DNA of 64,000 bases from Blautia sp. BIOML-A1. GTDB lineage: Bacteria > Bacillota > Clostridia > Lachnospirales > Lachnospiraceae. The position numbers and the translations under genes were made by a program. This document shows, piece by piece, positions 1 to 7,310 of the stretch (position 1 is the stretch's first letter; each line of letters opens with the position of its first letter). The notes under the pieces are model-generated. The model ran no database searches. It was given only the letters and a program-made list of their open reading frames with translations, and was not told the DNA's origin. The stretch spans positions 33,576 to 97,575 of the forward strand of contig NZ_WWVR01000008.1 in the NCBI RefSeq assembly GCF_009883055.1, read 5' to 3'.

Positions 1-74
1 TTACTACTCTTCCAACCTCTTTTTACAGAATTTTTAGATAATTAGCTACTGTTTACTCCGTCCCTTCTTCTCCC

Positions 75-129
75 ATAAAATACGAAAGGGTGCCATGCAT
101 TCTTCACATGGCACCCTTTCGTATTTTAT
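75..129 (-). terminator. Bidirectional terminator after the GH32 gene
   Basis: A perfect 23-bp inverted repeat (arms 75-97 and 107-129) with a 9-nt loop. The A/T-rich ends of the arms supply a U-run on either strand. It lies 26 nt past the stop codon of the sucrose hydrolase gene, so it probably ends that transcript. Positions 1-74 contain nothing I can identify. Confidence 0.85.
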
Positions 130-154
130 CTGTATTTTCACCATTCTTCCGGCC

Positions 155-1585
155 TTACTTTATTCCGGTCATTTCTTTTAACTCATATATATATCCCTGG
201 AATTTCTCTGCCTCCAGTTTTACGGTCTGAGACATTTTTTCCGGATAATATCTTGTAGAAAAAACAATTTCTCCGTGATTCAAATAGATCTCCACTGCCG
301 TTGTATCCACAAGCATACGAAGTTCTTTCAGGCTTCCTGACGGAAGGATCGCATTGCGTTGTCTTCGCCCTGCGCCGGCCTCTTTGGAGAGCCTTAACCA
401 AACCTTCGGCCCATCTGCCTCCAGTATCAGATCCGTTCCAAAGGATATTCTGCATATCCTTGTATCCAGTTTCATTTCCAGCTCAAACGGTCTGAAGACT
501 TCAATATTTTCCTGCGTTTCATCTATTCTGAAGTCTCTTCCTCTAAGCACCTTAAGCTCTTCTACCGGATATTGATATAATCTTCCATTATACAGACGAA
601 TCTCTCTTGGAACAGTCAGACAATGCTGCCAGCCCTCTTTCTCTACTGTCGGATTCGTATATTCTCCTTCAACATCCGGAAGTCCCATCCAGCCGATCAG
701 AATTCTCCTTCCCTTTGCGTCCTCAAATGTCTGAGGCGCATAAAAGTCAAATCCCATATCCCACTCCTGAAACTCTTTCACATCCATTTTTCCGTCTTTC
801 AAAAGGAAATATCCTGACTGATAAACATTCTGAAATCTGTATTCTTCGCGCTTCAGCCCCTGTGGAGAAACAGCCAACACCTGCTGTCCTTCTATCTTAA
901 ACATATCCGGACATTCCCACATATATCCAAATGGTTCTTCTGTAGTGATTTCCCTTTCGTAAGTCCAGTTCTTGAGATTCTCTGATCTGTAGATCAGTAC
1001 AGCTCCCTGATCATTCTTTTTGCGTCCGCCGAGTGCCATAAAATAAGCATCATCATCTTTCCATACTTTTGGATCCCTCACATGACGGGTATATGTTTCC
1101 GGATAATCCTGATAATCGACCGCTACTTCTTTTACGCCAAAATGTATCCCATCTTCACTCTCTACATGAAGGGTACTGGCTTCCCTCCCGTTATTGATGT
1201 GATCATAGTCCCCGTCCATTTTGACGTTTCCCGTAAAAAAAAGATGTAATTTCTCATCCTCCACTATTGCAGAACCGGAATAGACCCCATGACAGTCATA
1301 ACTGCTGTCCGGATATAACGGTACTCCCTCATATCTCCAGGAAACCAGGTCTTCACTGGAATAATGACCCCAGAGCTTCAGTCCTCCCTCTGCATCAAAC
1401 GGTGAATACTGAAAAAACACATGATATCTTCCTTTAAAATAACATAATCCATTCGGATCATTCAGCCATCCGGTCGGAGGCATCAGATGATGGGTAAGAC
1501 GCTGTTTCTGAAGTTCTCGATCCATTGCTGCGGTTTCTTCGATTTTAATCAGTTCTGCGGCAAGTATGCTTGTTAATGCACTCAT
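155..1585 (-). CDS. Glycoside hydrolase family 32, sucrose-6-phosphate hydrolase / beta-fructofuranosidase
   Basis: 476 residues, normal for bacterial GH32 sucrases. The family hydrolyses sucrose or sucrose-6-phosphate to glucose(-6-P) and fructose in the cytoplasm. Signature motifs are present: WLNDPNG near residue 40 with the nucleophile Asp, RDPKVW near 170, and ECPD near 225 with the acid/base Glu. The C-terminal part is the usual beta-sandwich. There is no signal peptide. The ATG at 1585 follows CAGGAGGT at good spacing. The gene is monocistronic, with its own promoter and terminator and no PTS or fructokinase beside it in the window, so the choice between sucrose-6-phosphate (ScrB/SacA) and free sucrose or fructo-oligosaccharides is open. 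Confidence 0.9.
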   Translation of the reverse strand: MSALTSILAAELIKIEETAAMDRELQKQRLTHHLMPPTGWLNDPNGLCYFKGRYHVFFQYSPFDAEGGLKLWGHYSSEDLVSWRYEGVPLYPDSSYDCHGVYSGSAIVEDEKLHLFFTGNVKMDGDYDHINNGREASTLHVESEDGIHFGVKEVAVDYQDYPETYTRHVRDPKVWKDDDAYFMALGGRKKNDQGAVLIYRSENLKNWTYEREITTEEPFGYMWECPDMFKIEGQQVLAVSPQGLKREEYRFQNVYQSGYFLLKDGKMDVKEFQEWDMGFDFYAPQTFEDAKGRRILIGWMGLPDVEGEYTNPTVEKEGWQHCLTVPREIRLYNGRLYQYPVEELKVLRGRDFRIDETQENIEVFRPFELEMKLDTRICRISFGTDLILEADGPKVWLRLSKEAGAGRRQRNAILPSGSLKELRMLVDTTAVEIYLNHGEIVFSTRYYPEKMSQTVKLEAEKFQGYIYELKEMTGIK

Positions 1586-1701
1586 TTCTGACCTCCTGTT
1601 ATTTTTCGGATTTTGATATCCGGCTTCATATCTATGGTATCATTATCATTTAATTATCATATGTATTTCATGTATTATATGTAGGTTATTTCATATGTAT
1701 G

Positions 1702-1753
1702 TGTAATCGTTTTCACTTTCCGCTATTATACACTTGCCATCTGCAATTGTAAA
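1702..1753 (-). promoter_or_regulatory. Promoter of the GH32 gene with overlapping cre/LacI-type operator
   Basis: On the minus strand there is a -35 TTTACA (1748-1753), a 17-nt spacer and a -10 TATAAT (1725-1730). Just downstream, at 1702-1717, lies AGTGAAAACGATTACA, which fits the catabolite-responsive element consensus (WTGNAANCGNWNNCW) and also resembles LacI/GalR operators. At the transcription start it would block transcription, so glucose repression by CcpA or control by a local sucrose repressor is likely. Which protein binds cannot be told from sequence. Confidence 0.7.
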
Positions 1754-1823
1754 TACGCATGATGTCACAAAAAGTCATCAGAATCTGTACATTTTAGCTA
1801 AATACACCTATAAAGCCAAAAAC

Positions 1824-1864
1824 AGCCCCACAGCATGATGATCATGCTGCAGGACTGTTCTATA
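1824..1864 (-). terminator. Terminator after pgi
   Basis: On the minus strand a stem of about 18 bp (with three G-U pairs) is followed by TTTTTGGC. It lies about 50 nt past the pgi stop codon. Confidence 0.75.
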
Positions 1865-1913
1865 AACTTATATTTGTAACTGTTCAATACCCTCACAGTC
1901 ACCTATATTCTAT

Positions 1914-3494
1914 TCAGATATTCAGAAGATCACTGAATACCCTAAGTGCTCCATCTGTTTCATGGGCAAGCACACGTTTTGCAAGGACTTTACCAAGCTG
2001 TACACCCTCCTGGTCAAAGCTGTTTACATTCCACAGGAATCCCTGGAACATAACCTTATTCTCAAAGTGTGCAAGAAGTGCACCAAGAGCTTCCGGTGTC
2101 AGCTGCTCACCGATGATGATGCTTGACGGACGTCCGCCCTCGAAGTTCTTATTGCGGTTTTCATCTTCTTTACCGCAGGCAAATGCTACGATCTGAGCAG
2201 CAACATTGGCACAGAGTTTCTGCTGGCTTGTGCTGTCCTGGATCACTACATCCGTACCAATCTGACTGTTTTTGAATCCGATGAACTGAAGCGGTACAAT
2301 GTCAGTTCCCTGATGCAGAAGCTGATAGAAGGAATGCTGTCCGTTGGTTCCTGGCTCACCGAAGATAACCGGTCCTGTCACATAATCTACAGGCTCACCA
2401 AAACGGTTTACGGATTTACCGTTGGATTCCATATCAAGCTGCTGAAGGTGTGCCGGGAAACGGCTCAGTGCCTGAGAATATGGAAGAACTGCTGTGCTTG
2501 GATATCCAAGTACGTTACGCTCATAAACACCGATCAGTGCATCCAGCATAGCCGGGTTCTGCATTACATCTTTGTTTGTTGCAAGTTTATCCTCTGCTGC
2601 TGCTCCATCCAGGAACTGTGCGAAGACTTCCGGTCCGAATGCCAGAGATAATACAGCACCGCCTACAGCAGATGTGGAAGAATAACGTCCTCCGATATAG
2701 TCATCCATAAAGAATGCTGCAAGATAGTCATCACTCTTTGCAAGAGGTGATGTCTCACTTGTAACTGCGATCATATGTCTGGATGCATCCAGTCCTGCAT
2801 TCTTAAGGGCATCTTTTACAAAGGATTCATTTGTCAGAGTTTCCAGAGTTGTTCCTGATTTGGAAACCAGTACAAAAATGGAATGTGCAACATCGATAGA
2901 GTTCAGGACTGCTGCTGCATCATCAGGGTCTACATTGCTGATGAACTTCGCTTCCATTTTGAATTTACCGTTTTTCTTTGCCCAGTTCTCAAGTGCAAGA
3001 TACATTGCACGAGGACCAAGGTCACTTCCACCGATACCGATCTGAACAACTGTTGTAAATTTCTCTCCAGCTGCGTTTGTGATTTCTCCGGCATGTACCT
3101 TATCTGCAAATTCTGCAATTCTCTTCTGCTGCTCTGTATAGAAAGCTCTCTTGTCAGCTCCGTCAGCCTCAACTGCATTTCCAAGCTGACCGCGTGTCAT
3201 ATGATGAAGAACAAGACGTTTCTCTCCTGTGTTGATCACTTCTCCATTGTAAAGAGCTTCAAATTTCTCAGTAAGCTGTGCTTCCTCTGCCAGTTTCTTA
3301 AGTCCTTCCAGAACTTCATCGTCTACCTTTTTGGCTGCAAAGTTATAGGAAAGTCCCTCTGTCATCGAAACGCTGTAATTCTTTACACGTTCTGCTCCAT
3401 TCTCTCCTGCCATAACCTCTGCAAGGTCTACTTTTTTAACTCCTGCAAGTTCTTTAAAAGATGCAAGTGTATCCAGATTGTTCCAGGTAATCAT
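1914..3494 (-). CDS. pgi: Glucose-6-phosphate isomerase
   Basis: 526 residues. It interconverts glucose-6-phosphate and fructose-6-phosphate in glycolysis and gluconeogenesis. Motifs seen: IGIGGSDLGPRAM (about residue 150), VLVSKSGTTLET (sugar-phosphate loop, about 208), GGRYSSTSAVG, QLDMESNGK (catalytic Glu region, about 355) and GEPGTNGQHSF with the catalytic His (about 385). The length is that of the longer GPI class rather than the roughly 450-residue form common in Bacillus. The ATG at 3494 follows AGGAA. It is preceded by an unusual non-coding stretch of about 430 nt with two promoters, described separately. The opposite strand carries long open frames that are only shadows. Confidence 0.97.
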   Translation of the reverse strand: MITWNNLDTLASFKELAGVKKVDLAEVMAGENGAERVKNYSVSMTEGLSYNFAAKKVDDEVLEGLKKLAEEAQLTEKFEALYNGEVINTGEKRLVLHHMTRGQLGNAVEADGADKRAFYTEQQKRIAEFADKVHAGEITNAAGEKFTTVVQIGIGGSDLGPRAMYLALENWAKKNGKFKMEAKFISNVDPDDAAAVLNSIDVAHSIFVLVSKSGTTLETLTNESFVKDALKNAGLDASRHMIAVTSETSPLAKSDDYLAAFFMDDYIGGRYSSTSAVGGAVLSLAFGPEVFAQFLDGAAAEDKLATNKDVMQNPAMLDALIGVYERNVLGYPSTAVLPYSQALSRFPAHLQQLDMESNGKSVNRFGEPVDYVTGPVIFGEPGTNGQHSFYQLLHQGTDIVPLQFIGFKNSQIGTDVVIQDSTSQQKLCANVAAQIVAFACGKEDENRNKNFEGGRPSSIIIGEQLTPEALGALLAHFENKVMFQGFLWNVNSFDQEGVQLGKVLAKRVLAHETDGALRVFSDLLNI

Positions 3495-3926
3495 ACTAGA
3501 TTCCTGCTACTTGAAACATATACAACTACGTATATGCCAGATGATTCGCTATAATCTCGCGATTTATAGTTACTGCTTCAATGTGTATGCTTTGGTAATC
3601 ACTAAGTGATTTACTACTCGCAGATCCATGTACACTCCACAGTCGTAAATTCCCGACTAAGCCATCGGTACATACCTATAAATTCATAACTTGATTAGAT
3701 ATAGGTTTTGTCTTCATCTGAAATAGCTTTTCCTTTCCTAGTTTTTAATATTTTGCCACTTGGTTTTCGTGGACTTATACCATTGCTCAGCTGTTACCAT
3801 CGGGATTCTATTCCTTAGTTAGCAAGACTGTTTCAACTTGCACTGGCTTTTTTCCTACAACTCCAGCTGCTGTTACGTCAGCACGAACGAATACCTCGGA
3901 TTTCAGGTATCTTTGAGTATATTAAC
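3495..3926 (-). ncRNA. Candidate structured RNA / long 5' leader of pgi
   Basis: About 430 nt between tandem promoters and pgi with no credible ORF on either strand. Read on the minus strand it holds a string of short helices: GAGT/ACTC, ATACCT/AGGTAT, GCAAG/CTTGC, CCAC/GTGG, ACCTATA/TATAGGT, an ATGTAC/GTACAT helix enclosing AGTCG/CGACT, GTAA(A)TCAC/GTGATTAC, CTATAA/TTATAG, and CATATAC/GTATATG just before the pgi ribosome binding site. This density suggests selection for RNA structure: either an independent small RNA ending near pgi or a regulatory leader. I see no T-box core, tmRNA tag or RNase P core. The family is not identified. Confidence 0.6.
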
Positions 3927-3931
3927 TCACT

Positions 3932-3960
3932 ATTATAATTGTCTTCAGCTGCTTATACAA
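3932..3960 (-). promoter_or_regulatory. Proximal promoter of the structured RNA / pgi
   Basis: -35 TTGTAT (3955-3960), 17-nt spacer, -10 TATAAT (3932-3937). Transcription would begin near 3926, just where the first hairpin of the leader starts. Confidence 0.75.
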
Positions 3961-3989
3961 TTCTCCCTATTAGAAAACATTTCTTTTTT

Positions 3990-4018
3990 ATTATAATACA
4001 ACTGCATTCTTCAAACAA
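3990..4018 (-). promoter_or_regulatory. Distal promoter of the structured RNA / pgi
   Basis: -35 TTGTTT (4013-4018), 17-nt spacer, -10 TATAAT (3990-3995), 58 nt upstream of the proximal promoter. Two well-spaced promoters in tandem suggest strong or doubly controlled expression. Confidence 0.65.
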
Positions 4019-4047
4019 GCATCTTTACTCTTTTTAGAGAATTATTT

Positions 4048-4734
4048 TCAGTCGCAGATAAGTGTCTGTCTGGAATCTGCGCCATCTTTCTTGAAGTCAG
4101 AATTTACGAATTCGATTTTCTTTGGTTTTATTTTGATAAGGTTCATCGGATGCGGCATTTTTTCCAGAGCCTTCAGTGGAATCTTTCGGAAATCTGCCGC
4201 CTGTACATATTCCTGTGAAAATGGCTCTACAATAGATGCCAGGCCTGTGACCTGCATTCCTTTGAGTTTGCCGAAACCTTCATATTTATCAAAGATGACC
4301 AGGCATACGTTCTTGTTCTTTTCCAGTGCATAAAACTTCTCGCCACCTTCAGAAAAAATCCAGAAGCAGTCGTCATGATACGTATATTCCAGCGGCGTAC
4401 AGCGCACAAAATCTCCTGCCGCGGTTGCCAGTGCGCAGGTGTTGTTTGCCTGAATATACTCCTCCACGGTCTTTTTTAGAGCATCCTGATCCAGTTTTTT
4501 TGACTGTGCATCTTTTTCTTTCCAGTAGTTTGCAGCTCTTTCGTATTCCTCGTGAGAAAGATCTGTATTCTCAGGGATTTCCTCATATTCATCTTTGTCC
4601 AGACAGAGTGGGATTCCTGTCTTGCTGTTTACATTGATCCCGCCATACCAGGTTCCTGTCACTTCCAGGATATCGCCAACCTGATAATCCATGGAATAGT
4701 CGTCATTTTTCTTGATTACTCTGATCTTTGCCAT
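4048..4734 (-). CDS. Pyridoxamine-5'-phosphate-oxidase-like FMN-binding split-barrel protein
   Basis: 228 residues. Residues 1-60 form a small basic beta-rich domain of unknown function (KIRVIKKND start). From about residue 85 the sequence follows the PNPOx-like split-barrel pattern (YIQANNTCALATA, RCTPLEYTYHDDCFWIFSEGG, KNVCLVIFDKYEG), typical of flavin- or heme-binding reductases in anaerobes. The substrate is unknown. The start is supported by GTGAGG. It lies 28 nt downstream of the RDAC-type small gene and is probably co-transcribed with it. Confidence 0.75.
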   Translation of the reverse strand: MAKIRVIKKNDDYSMDYQVGDILEVTGTWYGGINVNSKTGIPLCLDKDEYEEIPENTDLSHEEYERAANYWKEKDAQSKKLDQDALKKTVEEYIQANNTCALATAAGDFVRCTPLEYTYHDDCFWIFSEGGEKFYALEKNKNVCLVIFDKYEGFGKLKGMQVTGLASIVEPFSQEYVQAADFRKIPLKALEKMPHPMNLIKIKPKKIEFVNSDFKKDGADSRQTLICD

Positions 4735-4762
4735 TTTTATGCCTCACTTTTTTGTAGTCGGA

Positions 4763-5014
4763 TTATTTTTTCTCCAGGGTAAACTGTAACTTTTCATCGT
4801 CCCAGTATTTTACATTCAGTCCTTTATCCAGGAAATACTGTTCGATCACCTGATGCATCTCATCATAACGTCCCTCGCAGGCACAGTTTCCCAGTGGTTC
4901 GATCCACAAAGCCTGTGCTCCGCAGGCATCGCGAAGGTGGAGTTTGAAATTCAGATGTTTTTGTTCCAGTATTCCGTTTACTTCTATGATTTCGTTGAAA
5001 GTGATAATTGCCAT
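4763..5014 (-). CDS. Small RDAC-motif protein, function unknown
   Basis: 83 residues, soluble, with a central LRDACGAQALWIE stretch and two close cysteines (NCACEG). I recognise the RDAC-x-x-Q pattern as that of a small conserved family in clostridia, but know no function. AGGAGG precedes the ATG. It is the first gene of a two-gene unit with the PNPOx-like protein. Confidence 0.7.
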   Translation of the reverse strand: MAIITFNEIIEVNGILEQKHLNFKLHLRDACGAQALWIEPLGNCACEGRYDEMHQVIEQYFLDKGLNVKYWDDEKLQFTLEKK

Positions 5015-5031
5015 CGTTGTTCCTCCTGATA

Positions 5032-5508
5032 TTAAATTTTTCTGAATGGGATCTCCTTTCCATCATGTGATAAAACAATTTTATTTTGCTTTAATTCATA
5101 TTCGAATTTATATATTGGTATTATTGAATTACCAGTAAAAGGAGCAAATCCAAAATCTGTTTCCAGTGGATTCAGCCACAATGTTACTGTATTATCATTT
5201 AATCCGATGATCCATCCTCTGACCCCTGGATTTGCTGCTTCGGAATCATAAACATCCAAATATGGCTTCTTTTCTGAGCTAATTATAAGGTCGTAACAAC
5301 TGTTATAATCAAAAACGTCACTGTCCTCATCGTCCTTGCGAATCTCTGTTCCATCTTCTCTCAGGTTTATTCCTGTGTAATAGCCTGATATTTCTCCCAG
5401 TCTTTTCGCATTTACCAGGATTCCCCCGATACTAAAATAAACGACTGTAATAACAAGTATCACTATTACTGCCACTGTAATAACTATTTTCTTTTTCTTT
5501 GTATACAC
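5032..5508 (-). CDS. Membrane-anchored protein, function unknown
   Basis: 158 residues. A lysine-rich N-terminus is followed by one hydrophobic segment (about residues 8-28, IVITVAVIVILVITVVYF), then an extracytoplasmic beta-rich domain of about 125 residues. There is no lipobox cysteine. The start is GTG at 5508, preceded by AGGGGG at good spacing. I do not recognise a family. It sits 17 nt upstream of the RDAC-type gene and may belong to the same transcript. Confidence 0.6.
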   Translation of the reverse strand: MYTKKKKIVITVAVIVILVITVVYFSIGGILVNAKRLGEISGYYTGINLREDGTEIRKDDEDSDVFDYNSCYDLIISSEKKPYLDVYDSEAANPGVRGWIIGLNDNTVTLWLNPLETDFGFAPFTGNSIIPIYKFEYELKQNKIVLSHDGKEIPFRKI

Positions 5509-5604
5509 TGATATCCCCCTTCTGGTAATTGCAATTTCTGGTTTTATTATAATCTCTCTTTTTGTGAATGTACAAACAAATTTTTGTATAAAAAAATGAA
5601 ATTT

Positions 5605-5823
5605 TCAGAGAAAAAAAAGAACAAATCCGAAAAACGTTTTTGCTAAATTCTCCAATTCTTTACCATTAACATAATAATTTATAAATCCCTCAGTGCTGTA
5701 TAGCCACAGATCCCCCTCCATATTCAGCCACTGCGTCAAATCTTCAATGTACACTGATCTTACACTGTCTCCAAAAGCATCACCTCCGCAGATCTTTAAA
5801 TTTTTAGGAAAATAAGCAGACAT
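5605..5823 (-). CDS. Small hypothetical protein or gene remnant
   Basis: 72 residues from an ATG at 5823 (AGAGGTG upstream). A longer reading from a TTG at 5913 is possible, but its first part overlaps the terminator of the preceding gene. The sequence has no match I know. Its end is hydrophobic (FFGFVLFFL). It may be real or a decayed fragment. Confidence 0.35.
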   Translation of the reverse strand: MSAYFPKNLKICGGDAFGDSVRSVYIEDLTQWLNMEGDLWLYSTEGFINYYVNGKELENLAKTFFGFVLFFL

Positions 5824-5857
5824 GCCACCGGCACCTCTTCGATATACCAGGCAAAGA

Positions 5858-5905
5858 AAAAAGCAGCTACTCTCCCTGTCTGTCGGAATTATAGCCGCTT
5901 TCTTA
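5858..5905 (-). terminator. Terminator after the NifX/SlyD fusion gene
   Basis: On the minus strand, stem AAAGCGGCTA / TAGCTGCTTT with one G-U pair, a 22-nt loop and then TTTTTTC. It starts about 17 nt after the stop codon at 5922. Confidence 0.65.
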
Positions 5906-5921
5906 TCATTCAAATAAAATT

Positions 5922-6776
5922 TTATTTTACTTCCACAAGTTCAATCTTGAAGTTCAGTTCTTTACCTGCCATCTCATGGTTTGCATCGAAAGTAATGGTA
6001 GTTTCTTCCTTTGCAGTTACCTTAACCGGGAATGGCTGTCCATACTGATTAGACAGATATACCTGCTGTCCTACTGTAAGATCCTCGGAACCCGGAAGCT
6101 GAGCGATCTCAAGTGTAAAGATTGCATTCGGATCCGGCATGCCATATGCTTCTTCTGGCATCAGATGGATTTCTCTGATCTCTCCGACTTCCATACCAGC
6201 TACTGCTGCATCGAATCCTTTGATCATCTGTCCTGCTCCGCAGATAAATTCAAGCGGTTCTCCACGATCATAAGAAGAATCAAACTGTGTTCCATCGTTA
6301 AAAGTTCCCCTATAATGGGTACGGCAGGTTTTGCCTACGTTCGGGCCTGTAAATGCCGGCTTGTGTGAACCACATCCACCACCGCAGGTTCCTCCGCAGG
6401 AATGTCCCTCTTCATGATCGCCACAGGAATGACCTTCCTCATGGTGATGATGGTCACAGGTTGTTCCTGCTGAAACCAGTTCACCCTTAAGGTAAGACTC
6501 TACCACCTCGTCTGTGTTTCCCTGAGCACCTGAGCATAACTGAACCCCGGCCTCTGCAAGTGCATTCTGTGCACCGCCGCCGATTCCGCCACAGATCAGG
6601 ACATCAATTCCCTGCTCTGCAAGAAGTCCTGCAAGTGCACCGTGTCCTGTCCCATTAGAACCGATCACTTCACTGGAAACAACCTTATTATCCTCCACCT
6701 CATAAACCTTGAAATTCTCTGTTTTTCCAAAGTGCTGGAAAACATTGCCGTTATCATAAGTTACTGCAATTTTCAT
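5922..6776 (-). CDS. NifX/NafY-like domain fused to a SlyD-like FKBP peptidyl-prolyl isomerase
   Basis: 284 residues in three parts. Residues 1-105 (MKIAVTYDNG, HFGKTENF, CGGIGGGAQNAL) match the dinitrogenase iron-molybdenum cofactor fold of the NifX/NafY/NifB-C-terminal family. Residues 106-140 are a His/Cys-rich linker (HHHHEEGHSCG and two CGG-type repeats) suited to metal binding. Residues 145-284 are a SlyD-type FKBP domain with its inserted flap (GQMIKGFDAAVAGM, DANHEMAGKELNF). SlyD proteins are chaperones and isomerases that also handle nickel. The fusion suggests a metal-delivery or metalloprotein-folding role. The start chosen is the ATG at 6776, eight nt after GGAGGA. An upstream in-frame start at 6797 has no ribosome binding site. 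Confidence 0.85.
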   Translation of the reverse strand: MKIAVTYDNGNVFQHFGKTENFKVYEVEDNKVVSSEVIGSNGTGHGALAGLLAEQGIDVLICGGIGGGAQNALAEAGVQLCSGAQGNTDEVVESYLKGELVSAGTTCDHHHHEEGHSCGDHEEGHSCGGTCGGGCGSHKPAFTGPNVGKTCRTHYRGTFNDGTQFDSSYDRGEPLEFICGAGQMIKGFDAAVAGMEVGEIREIHLMPEEAYGMPDPNAIFTLEIAQLPGSEDLTVGQQVYLSNQYGQPFPVKVTAKEETTITFDANHEMAGKELNFKIELVEVK

Positions 6777-7090
6777 GTAAAAAGTCCTCCAATTCATACT
6801 ATATCTATCAGATTAGTATAGCTTGTTGAGAAGATAAAAGCAAGGGAAGAGTGTTTTTCGGATTTTTCTAAACCACAGGTTCATTGTTTTGCACTGGAAG
6901 CTATGCTAATCTTAATGCATCGAAGGAACACATTCCTTCAAAAGAAGTTTTGCAGAAGGCAGACTTCACAGACGTTTTAAAAAAATCTTATATTAAAATC
7001 AGGCGCATACAGCAGCGAAACAAATCAGCTTATGAGTTTTCTATTGTTACTCAGGTAATCTTTTATCCATGACACAGATAACTTCTGATC

Positions 7091-7161
7091 GGAGGTGATC
7101 CACGTTGAAGTGGTATAAAGAAAGGTATTTACGCCAAAAAAACAATACATATATCAGATGA
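7091..7161 (+). CDS. Possible leader peptide upstream of the TROVE-like gene
   Basis: GGAGGTGATCC (7091-7101) is complementary to the 16S 3' end along eleven bases and precedes a TTG at 7105 that opens an 18-residue frame (MKWYKERYL start). The rest of 6,798-7,310 has no convincing gene. The peptide may be a regulatory leader or a remnant: the same frame past its stop stays readable for about 23 codons. Confidence 0.3.
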
Positions 7162-7240
7162 AATCTTACATTGCGTCTCGCTCATAATAATATAAGTCAA
7201 GCAGCAGGCAGTATCCCGCGAGGGTACTAAACAGCTACGA

Positions 7241-7288
7241 TATAATTTATTAAAAAGTCTGGAAGCTTCTGCAAATCATGACCAGACT
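7241..7288 (+). promoter_or_regulatory. Promoter -10 and 5'-UTR hairpin of the TROVE-like gene
   Basis: TATAAT at 7241-7246 without a good -35. Upstream at about 7211-7227 is a stem capped by a GCGA tetraloop (GTA-CCC / GGG-TAC). Downstream is a 7-bp stem, AGTCTGG (7256-7262) / CCAGACT (7282-7288), just before the ribosome binding site. These may control expression or be a small RNA partner of the protein. Confidence 0.35.
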
Positions 7289-7310
7289 AATTCACAGAAA
7301 GGAGCAGCAT

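Noticed and set aside
2883..3554. 223-codon open frame on the plus strand over pgi
   Set aside because: It is antisense to a clear glucose-6-phosphate isomerase, has Cys/Leu/Phe-rich composition typical of reverse-complement coding, and no ribosome binding site.
3495..3926. T-box, tmRNA, RNase P or group II intron as the identity of the pgi leader
   Set aside because: No T-box GGNACCGCG-like core, no tag-peptide reading frame, no RNase P conserved core and no intron-encoded protein or GUGYG start were found by eye.
6884..7072. 62-codon frame upstream of the TROVE-like gene
   Set aside because: No ribosome binding site, no standard strong start and no recognisable protein pattern.
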